The position numbers and the translations under genes were made by a program. From Nephrotoma appendiculata (Eukaryota; Arthropoda; Insecta; Diptera; Tipulidae), in NCBI GenBank assembly GCA_947310385.1, contig OX371223.1:366027390-366091389 (forward strand): a stretch of 64,000 bases of DNA, written 5' to 3'. Positions 23,801 through 34,109 of the stretch are shown piece after piece. The notes under the pieces are model-generated. The model made no database searches. It was given only the letters and a program-made list of their open reading frames with translations, and had not been told where the DNA came from. Numbering within the stretch: position 1 is the first letter of the stretch; each line of letters starts with the position of its first letter.

Positions 23801-25910
23801 TTTTCCGTAAATTAGTATAACAAAAGGTGATATAGAAGAATTTAACGTTTGTTTTGAACTCCAAAATTAAATTAACAATCAAAGTTTGTTTTGCGTAATA
23901 TTTTTCGACCTCGGCGCCGCAATTATAGATTTGGTTGTCCGGAATGGTTTTATGAAATGATGTAAAAAATAATCCAAACTTTTCAGATTGTATTGAATTC
24001 CACTATAAAGTACTTTTGTACTTTTACAAATTAATTGTATCGAAAAAAGTACAATTGTACCGACTTTTCCATCACCTCTGTCATATCGCATGGAGTGATG
24101 CGAATCAGTAATTGGAAGTTGGTTGTACCCGGCAGCATTTCATTTCTGTGTTGCAAAATATTTAACAAATCAGGAAATTATATTAGTTCTCATTTTAGGA
24201 GTTTCGTTTTTACGCGATGAACCATCCCATCTAAAAATTTGGCCGCTGCATTGAGGTAACATTATAAATTTGGTTTCAGATTTTTGGTTGATAAGTTCAT
24301 TGAATCCTTACCAGGTCGCCCACCTAAACGAGCATGGCGCTAAAATAGTCGGATCAGAGATATGTGAAAGCATTTCCACCCACGACATAGATATTGTATG
24401 TATGCAAGAACCACACTCGGTCAATGTTCAAATCAGCGGCATCTGAGGTACACGTTTTTGTGAATTTGTCAGCATGCAAATTAGGGGTAAAAATCGAATT
24501 AAAACATGGAAATAAACAAAAAAACGGTTTTATTAATTAGAAGTATTCTCTCCCCTGGCTCGAATGACAGCTTCCATTCGATGCTGTATTGATTTCACCA
24601 AAGTTTTCTCAAAATCTTGAGGTATCGCATCCCATTCCTCTAAGATCGCCCGTTACAACTTCTGGAGACTCGTTGGAGCAACATCTCTGACTCGAACCCT
24701 TCTTTTCAACTAGTCCCATAAATGTTCGATGGGATTGAGGTCCGAGCTTTGAGCTGGCCACTCCATATCAGGCTTTTTACCTCTTGAAGGTACTGGTATA
24801 CTACACCAGCCATATGCTGTCTCGCATTATCCTGCATAAACAGAAAATGTTTACCATTAAACCCGGCAAAAGGTACGACGTACTCCTCGAATACTTCCTC
24901 AATGTACCGTTGAGAATTCATTCCTCTTGATCGACAGCCAGTATTGGCTTGTGTGATGAATACAAGATCTGTTTTCGCCTCTAATGTTATGCCTCCCCAG
25001 AACATGCACGATCCACCGCCATACACGTTCATGTCATGTCACTAAAACATAAGTGGATTAGTAACATAAGCCTACTTGAGTTACCACTGGCAGTACTACT
25101 AAGCGACGAAGTTCTACGGCAGTTTCGGCCATATTGTGCTTAACTGATCAATATCTTAAAAGAACGGAATAGTGCGCAATAGTGGACCGGGTACCCGGAC
25201 AGTACTTGTCTCCACGCGGTTAGGGACGGAAACGATACAATTTTTGAATTGTAACGGCTAAAAGTACTAGCACTATATCGGTTGACATTGCTTATAATTC
25301 TTAGTTTAAGGTTAACCTAGGTATAAGAATTGAAACTTTTTCAAGGAATTTTTACTACGATTAATAATGAAATCCTAACCAGGGCGCTGTTGAATTAGGT
25401 GTATTGGCCGGGGGGATGATTTGGTTTTTTTTTTTTTTTCCTTTTACAATTTTATTTTATGCTGTACCCATGCTGTCAGCTAAAGTTCCACTAACTCATC
25501 GAGCAATAAATATATAAGAGAAATCAAGTAGTGCAAATTTTATAGGCAGTTTTTTCCGAGGTTAATCTTATTTTATAGTTTTAATATATTTATATCCACA
25601 AATTTAATTTGTTTCTATATTTAATCCATATATACGAATCTTATAAACATATCGGCTTAGTTATTTTATAGTTCATTGTTCTTGTTAGGCTTATACAGTT
25701 TTCGGAACTTATACAGATTGCCAAAAGTGAAATAGATTAACCTCGGAATCTCTACATGCGTTCTCTTATGTATATTTTGCTTTATGACTAACTCAAGCAA
25801 CGGTTGCTTCAAGTCGATGGTGGCGATGTTGACACATTATCTATCTTTGCTACGCGTAAACTCCGGGCTGTCTTTTTTGTCTTAATTTTCGACTTACTAA
25901 ACGCTTTTGA

Positions 25911-25951
<41 letters not shown>

Positions 25952-28345
25952 AAGTATTAATCATCCAATGGATTTAATGTCCTTTTAAGGTCAATTAATA
26001 CTCCCCTTTTCATTCACGCACTCACCCACCCATTCACCTACTCACACATTTTTACAGTATACCACCTGCACGTTGCAAGCTCCATGTCAACCTGCACATT
26101 GACATGGACGGTGGGTCGGCGCTGAATTCTGCACTCCAACAGAGGGTCTAAGTTGTGTTTATTATCATCACCGATCGTAATCGATGAAGAAAATTCGCTT
26201 TACATCCTGCCTCTGATGGGATTCGAACCCAGTACCTCCCGGTCCAAGTGCCGAAGCTTTAACCACTGCGCCACTTGTACGGTTAGACCTAAACTAGTCC
26301 TAAACCACTAAAAGTGTGTTCGTATGGGTAAAAATTAAGTAAAAATGACATTTAGGCGAAAATATTTCAATATTTGATACGATATTGATTCGATATTGCA
26401 TTATTTATGTGGCTATATGACAAAATCTCCAAGGTTCACTCCACAGAACTTCCGTTTTCAGACATTTGTCACCACGCTATGTGTCAAAATCTCCAAGATT
26501 CGCTCCATAGAATTTTAATTTTCGAACTTTTTCGTTCTAATTATCAAAATCGGGTACCCTGATGATCCATAAAGACTTCTTGCGAAATATTCGAAATTGG
26601 ATAGCTCTTATCTATCTGGTACCATCTTACTTAGAGTATTTTTGGTCATATTAATTAAACATTAATTATTATATTAAATATACAATATGACTAATTAAAT
26701 CAATTGAGATTTGAAATATCTGATTATTGCGGTGGTTATGGTTTTGTTTGTTAATCCTATACTTTGTGGCAATTTTTTTTAAATTTGTCGAGTATAACTC
26801 ATGTTTCGTCTTGTACAGGTATTTGTTACGTCTTGTACACTAATACATATGCAATTGAAACAAGTCGCAAACGATTCTCAAAAACTTTCAATACGTGAAT
26901 ACAACGAAAATTAATATCAAGTTTACAGATTTTATTCCATTAACGCAATCCCCTAGTAAATTTATTGAAAACTGCATTGAATCAAATGCCATCAGATGAA
27001 TACAGAGTAGTCCGCCATTCCTACATAAACATGAAAAGTCCGTCAATGCTCTAACAATGAAGTTGCTATTGTCATGGTCAGTACGGACTTTGATCGACGT
27101 GATATTATTAAGATTTTATTAACATCCTAAATTTAAATAACCTTTGACTTTTTAAAATCTGTTATTTCTTTGTTAAAAGAGTCGCAATAAGCCTACCTCA
27201 CTTTAGCAGACTGAAATCTTTCGCAACATATCAAATCTAGAAGCACACACGCAATGACGTAAAATCCAATCTTCAAGTTCAAGGCTGATGCATAAAACAT
27301 TAACAAAAACATCGAACAAGTTTATTTACCTTAACTCCAAAAGTAAGTGATACTTTTACAAACCTGCACGTAATGCAAGAGATGAAATCATATCAACCTC
27401 AATATTTATATTTTTTTTAACCGTGCCGGTTGTTGAAAACGTAATATGAAATAAATTCCAATGTTATGGTTACGATTTCTTAATACGCGCGTAGCCTTGG
27501 TCGTGTATTGCTTAGTGCCGGTTATTTATAGTAGTACGAGTAGTTGTCAAAATATAATCTTGAGTAAAATTTGTTTTTTATTGCAGCAAGTGATTTGCCC
27601 CGATGTAAACCAGCCGATGAACAGTGCATAGTTAAGGCCACACAAACAGTTTTCGAAAAAGTGGTCGAAAATAATGGATTTCAACCGTTAGGGATACCAA
27701 CCATTGATCCGCTACAAGTGAATCAAATTGATATTAAACAAGGTTCGGATAGTCCTGTTAACATACACTTAATTTTGAAGAACACTATTATGACAGGACT
27801 AAGAGATGTGCAATTTTTAAAAATTACGTGAGTAAATCAAGAGTTTAAATAATGTCGAAATATGATTTAATGGTTTCTTTTTTTATAATTTATATTCCAG
27901 CGGATTCGGTAAAGAACCAACGGGCAAATATGAACTTATATTCAAGGCCCCGCACATTAATTTAAATGGCGATTACACTGTCGATGGTAAAGTTTTAATT
28001 TTACCGATCGTGGGAGAAGGTAAAAGTAATTTAACACTCGCAAATCCGGAAGCCACAATAAAATTTAATGGTAAAACGGAGCTTCGCAACGGAAAAGAAT
28101 ATTTGCAAATGAACAATTTTAGATTAAAATTTACGACGAGCCGCCTGCATATTCACCTTAGTAATTTATACAAAGGTGATAAGACGTTGGGTGATAGCAC
28201 GAATACATTCTTAAACGATAATTGGCAAGATATTTTCAATGAATTAAAATCGAATATATTCGATGCGTTCGGGCAAGTGTTCGAGCAGATTATGGCGTCA
28301 GTGTTTAACCGCATCGCATATAAGGATTTACTAAGCCTGGAGTGA
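17805..28345 (+). CDS. Takeout/JHBP-family secreted protein, gene A (three exons)
   Basis: Takeout family proteins are secreted carriers of small hydrophobic ligands (juvenile-hormone-binding-protein fold), linked in insects to feeding, circadian output and chemosensation. Exons: 17805-17868, 27587-27827, 27901-28345. Introns are 9718 and 73 bp with GTAAGT/CAG and GTGAGT/CAG borders. The product is 249 aa, the usual family size. Residues 1-19 form a signal peptide (MFKVVLLVLLNLILVSDCA). Mature Cys28 and Cys35 flank the N-terminal disulfide loop (SDLPRCKPADEQC). IDPLQVNQI, then GFGKEPTGKYEL, GDYTVDGKVLILPIVGEGKSN and LSNLYKGDKTLGDS...FLNDNW follow in family order. The first exon was chosen because it has the right phase (1) and matches gene B, where the same codon is split. 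AATAAA at 28446-28451. The physiological ligand cannot be told from sequence. Confidence 0.93.
19104..20458 (+). mobile_element. Tc1-like transposon in intron 1 of gene A
   Basis: Inverted repeats of about 57 bp: ATTCATCACAATTTAATATTCGGA on the left (to about 19160) and its complement at 20402 onward, both extending outward through ATGGCACAAATT and an AT-rich tip. The outer limit and TA duplication are unclear because the tips are low in complexity. A further ATTTGTCCGAATTTTAAA near 20593 may be a second internal repeat of an IR/DR arrangement. Confidence 0.72.
19346..20372 (+). pseudogene. Tc1-like DD34E transposase, inactivated
   Basis: Begins MGRKGKNTTFEHRQLVIF (paired-like DNA-binding domain), then GRTPRKT (about 19680) and HGGGSVMIWKCMAE (about 19890). 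The catalytic block is YQDNDPKHKA (second Asp region), then PQSPDINPLKNLWH, where the final acidic position is N rather than E. It ends at 20372. At least six stops or frameshifts, so no active enzyme. Length and motif order fit a Tc1-family transposase of about 340 aa. Confidence 0.8.
21240..22722 (-). pseudogene. Tigger-like (CENP-B/jerky-type) transposase, inactivated
   Basis: From the ATG at 22722 the frame reads MPLDGNVIRQKAVKIYNEL, then VPEFLGSKVWFERFKKR (CENP-B-type HTH). After a frameshift, QVFNADETG (first catalytic Asp) follows, then the open stretch 22460-22128 with KDRLTLLFCSNASG, LPLYWRANRKAWMTANLFRDWF and FALEVERYLSKK. The DNAPGHP region is corrupted near 22100. The C-terminal tail (EIISLVANELKS, ITEVNEKY, TQATITQFLRRY) can be followed in fragments to about 21290. 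A DDE_1-family enzyme, clearly dead. Confidence 0.82.
22814..23004. mobile_element. Palindromic MITE nested in the Tigger element
   Basis: A 191 bp near-perfect palindrome. The left arm CCATAGAAAAATAAGT...ATAGATTTCTCATTTG returns as its complement ending CTATGG at 23004, with the centre at ACATTGTGCGCAATGT (about 22915-22925). Flanked by TGAAA on both sides (22809-22813, 23005-23009). It interrupts the Tigger 5' region on the minus strand, so it inserted after the Tigger. Confidence 0.75.
23377..24300. other. Intronic sequence without recognised features
   Basis: Part of intron 1 of gene A. Short open frames on both strands show no motif. Confidence 0.4.
24316..24470 (+). pseudogene. LINE endonuclease N-terminal fragment
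   Basis: The frame reads VAHLNEHGAKIVGSEICESIS, then THDIDIVCMQEPHSVNVQISGI. This follows the start of APE-type endonucleases of R1/LOA/Jockey LINEs (N-x-xxA...DIxxxQEPYxVN), with the catalytic Glu in QEP. Only about 50 codons survive and the strand is sense with respect to gene A. Confidence 0.5.
24540..25032 (-). pseudogene. Tc1/mariner-superfamily transposase C-terminal relic
   Basis: Minus-strand frame 25032-24706 reads GGGSCMFWGGIT, then YIEEVFEEYVVPFAGFNG and HFLFMQDNARQHMAGVV (second catalytic Asp in QDNAR). The following WPAQSSDLNPIEHLWD (catalytic Glu in IEH) is read from about 24775 in another frame. The tail runs on to about 24545. A Tc1-like DD34E enzyme missing its N-terminal half. 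Confidence 0.8.
25499..25787. mobile_element. MITE copy 1 (TCGAGCA...TTATGA family) with 8-bp TSD
   Basis: Bounded by the direct repeat CTAACTCA (25491-25498 and 25788-25795). The arms are imperfect ~70-bp inverted repeats: left AATATATAAGAGAA...CCGAGGTTAATCT, right, on the complement, AATATACATAAGAGAA...CCGAGGTTAATCT. A second copy is at 32208-32469. The 8-bp duplication suggests mobilisation by a hAT-type transposase. Confidence 0.75.
25913..26285 (-). mobile_element. tRNA-derived SINE, apparently full length
   Basis: Minus strand: the tRNA-like head starts near 26285 with A box GTGGCGCAGTGGTTAAAGC and B box GGTTCGAATCCC (about 26230-26219). A body of about 270 bp of unrelated sequence follows, and the element ends in a 35-base poly(A) (T-tract 25913-25947 on the plus strand). 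The intact promoter boxes and long A-tail point to a fairly recent insertion. It sits antisense in intron 1 of gene A. No clear target-site duplication was seen. Confidence 0.78.
26290..27586. other. Distal part of gene A intron 1, no element recognised
   Basis: AT-rich. The splice acceptor TTTTTTATTGCAG ends at 27586. No open frame with a known motif. Confidence 0.45.
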
Positions 28346-28445
28346 ACGAGGTGCGGAGGGTAAAAAATTGTGATTTAAATGGTGCATTGCAGGGGTTGTA
28401 TGAATTTGTAAATATTGATGTAAAATATAAATGTGCTAATTTTAA

Positions 28446-28451
28446 AATAAA
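28446..28451 (+). terminator. Polyadenylation signal of takeout-like gene A
   Basis: AATAAA, 101 bp after the TGA stop (28343-28345) and followed by a T-rich stretch. Confidence 0.55.
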
Positions 28452-28459
28452 GTGTTTTT

Positions 28460-29902
28460 ATTTTAATCTAGAATGTGAACTCACTGTAACTAGACGTGTA
28501 ACCCTCAAAAACTACCTCTTACCACTTCATCAAATACTGAATGCAACCGCTACTATAATCATAACCTTGCGGAACAAGAATAACGAATAAATGGAATATC
28601 ATTATGAAAATTCTGCTCTTCTCACATCGGGATTTGGTGTTTGGTTATTCGTTCACCAAGTTGATGAAACGAGGTGCAGGATAACTTTTCAATTTTGCGG
28701 CGTGACTGCCTTATAAGTTTTACGTCACGGACCGGTACCGGTTTTAACACAATGCTTCCTTGAACATCAAAATATAAATGCTTTTAAATAGCGTTTAAAC
28801 TATTGCCCAGCTTCAAATTACCGCTGTTAAATATATCCTAATCTGAAACGTTTCCAGAAATGTTTCCATCGCGATCTTTGATAATATCGGGCATCAGTTC
28901 GGTGGTTTTCATTGACTGTACCAAACATTACAGACACATACTGATTTTTTATGTGATTGCCAATTTAATAGTCATAAGGCACCTCTGCAGCAAGCTAATA
29001 ATTAGAAAACTTCCAAAAAAAGCCCTCCCGTTGGCATTGGTTTGAATGCTACTTCATTTAGTAGCCCAATCTTTAAAGTCACCGGAAATAATGATGTTTA
29101 ACTTCTTTTAAAATTCACGTTTCTTAAAAAGTCAGATTTCACCTCAGTTTTACCCGTGGACATAAGTTTCAGGAGAAGCTCATTATTACTGATTTTACAA
29201 ATCCAAACTATTTTGTCGACAGTACTTTGACTCTTTCTTTTCATAATATATTTGGTTTAAACAAATTTAGTAACTCGGTGATTTTGCTCCACAACCGGAT
29301 CATTACATTTTCTTCTTATGGAACCAATTTTCTTACTTCATTAGGCTGGACTACATTATATCTAGGAAATCTGACAGACGTTTTGCAAATACCACAGGAA
29401 CTTATAAAATATTTAGAGTAGGTGGACAGGCCATATTTCAGCAATTTGATAAATATTATAAAAAATATACAAAAAAACAACTAGGGTTACACTATAATCC
29501 TATAATAATGAACATTTTGCAAATTCGGGGCACTCTACTAGTTACCATTGTATCGCCACCGTGCGAACAATGGGCTTTATATTATTATTTCTTGCCATAA
29601 TAATATGCCCCGAATGTTGATTATTTAATCAATTGATATACGATTTTAATTCGATTCACGACGTTTAGATGTCATCGTCGATCTTTTCGGTATAGGGTGA
29701 TCCCACATAATGGTCCGGGGTGATATACGTATGTATTGTAAAATTATTCTTGAGTTTTGAATGCTGCTGGAAACATCTCAACTAACAAAGTAGAAGCAGT
29801 TCTACTTTAAAGCGAGGAATCATGAATAAATACAAATAGACCATAACCACCGCGAATTGGTAAAAAATATTACGCTCAGTTTAACGTCGTAAGTGGTGTT
29901 AT
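28460..29902. other. Intergenic stretch downstream of gene A
   Basis: Short open frames (for example 29227-29421, 28860-29045) show no family motif. No tandem repeat or TIR was detected. Confidence 0.4.
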
Positions 29903-31824
29903 AGTCCAGTAAATGAAGGAGGAAAAAAGGCCAATCTGTAAGTTATTAGTTGCAATTTTCATTTTCTGGTGATAAGTGGCGTTTGATACCTCATTAAAAA
30001 TGAGACCGAGACCAGCGAATATCTCCCAAAATATGGCAGTTAGAGATTTTTTTTTCAGATATTGAAGCTCAGTTAATTTTCTACAAAAATGGTTTTATGA
30101 TTTTTTCGCAACATTAATATTTTTTTGCAAAAAGTCATTTTGAGACTCATGAAATATGCAAGTTTTTTACAAAATTTTAGATGGGGGGATGTTGCAAATA
30201 CATTATTTTCTATGTTTTGGACTGTGGAAACCAATTGTAGATAGCGCCACTACAATCCATCCACTGGCAAAATCCTTGGAGCCATAAATGGGAAATGCCG
30301 TAAACCATGTAATTTTCAAGAATTTTTGTTCCCGAGCGCTTTGTTTTTCTCGGAGATGAGGGCTCAAGTTATACCTATTAGGAAAGCACACCATATGATT
30401 AATTACAGCAGGGTGGACCCTACCAATTGGCGAAAATCTAGCAAAAATCAGTTTTGCCCATATGACACACTATTGTCTAATGAGGTTTTTCCTAACGAAA
30501 ACTATAATCTCTAAAGAGTGAAGAATATTTACCCATAATGCTCAACAACAATTTCTTGCAGATTATTGGCAAATTTTTGCAAATTTTTTTGCAACTTTTC
30601 GGATCGAGCTTTTGGAATAAAAAGTCATAAAGTTTCTTTAAATTTCATTTATTATACAAAAATATATAAAAATACATTGAAGTTATGACATAATGTTAAT
30701 CACCAGTCCCCGTCACAAGACTCCAATAATAATTCTTGATCATCAATCTCGCCCTCGCCAACAACTCTTTCTCGTTCTAGAGTTTCCTCTAGTTCTACCT
30801 CTTCGGATAACGTATCTTGGCTGTCTTTATAATTCGAAACCTGGCGAAACTCATTTGAACCACAAATAGATGAGCTTTGAATGGACAGGTGGAGGCTTGA
30901 AAAACTTTGCGTAACATTTTTGTGGTATTTTGCTCGGCACTCACAAGATTCATTGTTGAAATCCTATCCAATAATGTTTTACAGAGTTCATCCTAGATTC
31001 GAGTTCTTATTTCTGTCATAATGCGTGTATGGAATTCTGTTTTTTAACTACATAAAAAGGGTTCCCTGGACTCCATTCATTTAGTTATGTTCTTCGGAAG
31101 CTGGCAAGCCACATAACATACAATTTGCCATGAACTTAAACCCATCACTCCTTCGCTTTTTCCTCTTGGGGCTGCTCAAATGGTTAAATCTTTTGCTCTC
31201 GTCAGCGACAAAATGTTGGCATTGAAAAGACCCGTCATTCCGTTTGAGAATGTAGCGTCTCCTGCACGCTTTGTGCATTTGCAAAGACGACTGTTTTTCC
31301 AAAAATAAATGAAGCTCATCCTCCCTTTCCTTGCTAACAATAATCAAATTTGCTAAGCCCCGAGTTACGGTGACGGCATCATTCCCAGAAACATCTTCAT
31401 ACAAAGGAAACACACCGGTGTAGCGGAGTTAACCTCCATAACAACAAAAGTAGACCAAGATTTGAGTCAGAATTGTTACTTGCAAACAAATTTTCTTGAA
31501 TATCGCTCACATGTAAATGCACGGACTGTGCTCTCCGGCATACGGTTTATCTCGGAACCGGAAAAAGTCATCAGGACTATTTTTGTAGAGAATTAACTGA
31601 TCTTCAATGTTTATCTAAATAAAAAATTTCTAACTGCCATATTTTCGGAGATATTCGCGGAAAACCGGTTTTCCAGGTCTTTTGGGGCCGTTTTCTCCCC
31701 CTACAACAGAATATTTTCTGGAAAAATCGGTCTCATTTTTAATGAGGTACGAAATGCTACTTATCACCAGAAAATAAAAATCGCAACTAATAACTTTCAG
31801 GTTGACCCCATCATTTACTGGACT
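29903..31824. mobile_element. TIR DNA element with unrecognised ORF
   Basis: Inverted repeats of about 110 bp at the ends: left AGTCCAGTAAATGA...GTTATTAGTTGCAATTTTCA, right, as complement from 31824, AGTCCAGTAAATGATG...GTTATTAGTTGCGATTTTTA. Both continue through CATTAAAAATGAGACC and, after a gap in the left arm, CGAATATCTCC.AAAATATGGCAG. Length about 1.92 kb. The target-site duplication is unclear (left flank TTAT, right flank ATTA). The transposon class is not determined. Confidence 0.65.
31081..31413 (-). CDS. Unrecognised ORF inside the TIR element
   Basis: A 110-codon minus-strand frame, ATG at 31413. It is basic and cysteine-containing: a helical N-terminal half (VTVTRGLANLIIVSKERE), then HKACRRRYILKR, a KRKKRRS stretch that could act as a nuclear localisation signal, and a C-terminal CMLCG that may be half of a zinc finger. 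The 3' part near the stop (ASEEHN) lies before another T-rich block. It resembles the N-terminal DNA-binding part of some insect transposon proteins but cannot be placed in a family. A catalytic domain was not found elsewhere in the element, so the protein may be truncated. Confidence 0.35.
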   Translation of the reverse strand: MFPLYEDVSGNDAVTVTRGLANLIIVSKEREDELHLFLEKQSSLQMHKACRRRYILKRNDGSFQCQHFVADESKRFNHLSSPKRKKRRSDGFKFMANCMLCGLPASEEHN

Positions 31825-32207
31825 ATTAGTTTATAATTACTTGCGTCAGTTTCGTGTGGCATACTCCGCCGAAGGACGATTAGTAAGACCGATTTAACAC
31901 AATTTGGTAAACCTAGACCGTGATCAATGACAGATTTGTTGGTAATCAAAGCAGTCCAACAGGCTGATATAGAGTAGTGGCTAACAAACTGAAGGAAGCA
32001 TGCGTACGCAGGATCGTTCACACACGTATGGGCGTAACATAACATTACCACGGGAATTTAACCCCTGTATATATAAAAATAAATTTTTCTTTGTTTGTCC
32101 CGTATGAGCTACAATACCATTCATCAGATTGCGATAAAAGGTTTCTGAATTAGTACAAGCATTTTAAAATAGGTGGCACGCGAATCGTTTCAACAAATGA
32201 GTGTATC

Positions 32208-32469
32208 CATCGAGCAATAAATATATAAGAGAAATCAAGTAGTGCAAATTTTATAAGCAGGTTTTTCCGAGGTTAATCTTATTTTATAGTTTTAATATAC
32301 AAATTTAATTTTTTTCTATATTTAATCCATACATGCGTATCTTATAAACATATCGGCATAGTTATTTTATAGTTTATTGTTCTTGTTAGGCTTATACAGG
32401 TTGTGTAAAGTAAGATAGATTAACCTCGGAAACTCTACATGAGTCCTCTTATGTATATTTTGCTTTATG
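32208..32469. mobile_element. MITE copy 2 (same family as 25499-25787)
   Basis: Same order and orientation as copy 1, with a ~25 bp internal deletion and a few substitutions. Flanks GTGTATCCA (left) and GTGTATTTG (right) look like a decayed 8-9 bp duplication. The internal inverted pair CCGAGGTTAATCTTATTTTA / TAAGATAGATTAACCTCGG is well kept. Confidence 0.72.
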
Positions 32470-32639
32470 GTGTATTTGATATAGTTTAACGTTCGTGTAT
32501 TTTCGATGTATGAGTGCGCACACTACACATAATTGGATTGAATCAAATTTAAACAGCGACATTTGAATTCGTGTGTGTCATAACAAGTGGTGTCGATTGT
32601 GAAACTCCAATTGCCGGTCATAAGGCGTTGCGTTTAATG

Positions 32640-34050
32640 TCAAATAAATTATGCCACGCAAATGACAAGGGATTGGTCGATCTATATATCGAGCTCGAAA
32701 GAAAAGGGCGTGACGTGCTTCAGAAATAGACTAGCACCGCGAAGTAACCGCTCGATTATGGAATCATCTCGTTCTCAAACAATCGGCCAATGGAAAGTAA
32801 TGCTCTCGATCCAGTGAACGCTGATTTAAGTCTTGGTTATTGGAAAAATGAATAAAGGTGAGTGGAGCCATTATCAACGTTGGTATCAGATAAAACAAGC
32901 CAATCGAAACATTTCTTGGCAAATGGCGAAGTTGGCTATAGTTGGGAAAGAATTTAGCTCGCTTGATATAATTCTTCATCGCAGGAATGGTGATGTTCAG
33001 CGAGTCACAGAAACTCATACGACGAGAATACGGATATCATTTCAACATCAAACTGAGAAATCCAATCATGATATTTCCGCACGCGTGTTCAAACAAAAAT
33101 TGAAATCATCTTTTAGAAAAGACACGCTGTTGAATTTATGCCATTGAATGGCAAAAAGATGATGGCCGCAAGTTGACTAAGCACTCTCAGCAGAAATACC
33201 AGATCGCAATTGATATAAGGCTTATTTGAAGCTGTCTCCAAAAAGATGATTCATTTTCCATGTGACTTACTCAACAACAATTCACCATGCAAGTCTAATG
33301 GGAAATGCTAATCAAGAGATCTGCTTGCCGAGGCTGTTATTGGAAATGATGGATATCCACTCTATCGTCACGGACCAACTGAAGAATGGTCCCAAATCCA
33401 ACACGTTAACAGTACGCAAAAATTATGTTGGGTTAATAATCGATGGGTTGTACCCTATACATCGCGATACTCTCGAATACGTACAAAGCACACATCAATG
33501 TCTAGTACTGCAATACGGTGAATTCGATCAAGTATACATTTGCAAATATGTAAAGCAACAAGGTTGTTTTTGGAATGAGAAATGTCACTACCAGTATGGC
33601 GCAATTTATTATTTCCAATCCATGAAAAAAATCCAACTGTTATTCATTTAGCAGTACAAGAGCTTCTTCACAACTGCCAACAACGTCAACTGTCTTTTTC
33701 TCATTTTGTGGGATGATATATTTCTTGAATTTTCAAGAAATCGATGCATCAAACGTGTATAATGAGGCATTGGTATCGATTGAGGGCATATGTTTGGCAA
33801 ACGCTAACAAAAGCTGGTACAATTAGGAACGACTGCGCTGAGTCGATCTGTAAACAACATTTTCAACCGTGATTTGCAACGTCAAACACACAGAAATTAC
33901 AGAATTATTCATGCAATTAGATGCCAAAACGGCGGATTGTGTTTCGTAGATGCGCTTGGAGGCACACTCAAAACATTTCTCATTTTACTTGTTTTTCTTA
34001 TCATATATACGATCACGGAAAAATATTGCAGCGTAGACGTTATGGTGGAC
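32640..34050 (+). mobile_element. Helitron fragment (N-terminus, helicase-like N domain, PIF1 start)
   Basis: Starts ATGCCACGCAAATGACAAGGG (MPRK-QGIGRSIYRARKKRA), like Helitron N-termini. Around 33300-33560 two frames give CLPRLLLE, GYPLYRHG and NNRWVVPYTSRYSRI, then YICKYVKQQG: the dGYPxYRRR...WVVPYxPxL...KYICKYV block of Helitron Rep/helicase proteins. At 33770-33990 NEALVSIEGICLANANKS is followed by FVDALGGTLKTFLILLVF, a degenerate PIF1 Walker A (GGTGKT changed to GGTLKT). Many frameshifts. Confidence 0.72.
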
Positions 34051-34109
34051 ACCATTTATCGTGTGGATAATTTATCGTATGCAAGTTTATCGTAATTTCT
34101 AAATTTGAC

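Noticed and set aside
28342..28590. 82-codon ORF overlapping the end of gene A
   Set aside because: It lies in the 3' UTR, spans the AATAAA and shows no family motif.
25499..32469. Two similar segments with TATATAAG, first read as LTRs of one retrotransposon
   Set aside because: The interval contains gene A exons 2-3, and each segment has its own inverted arms and separate 8-bp flanking repeat, so they are MITEs.
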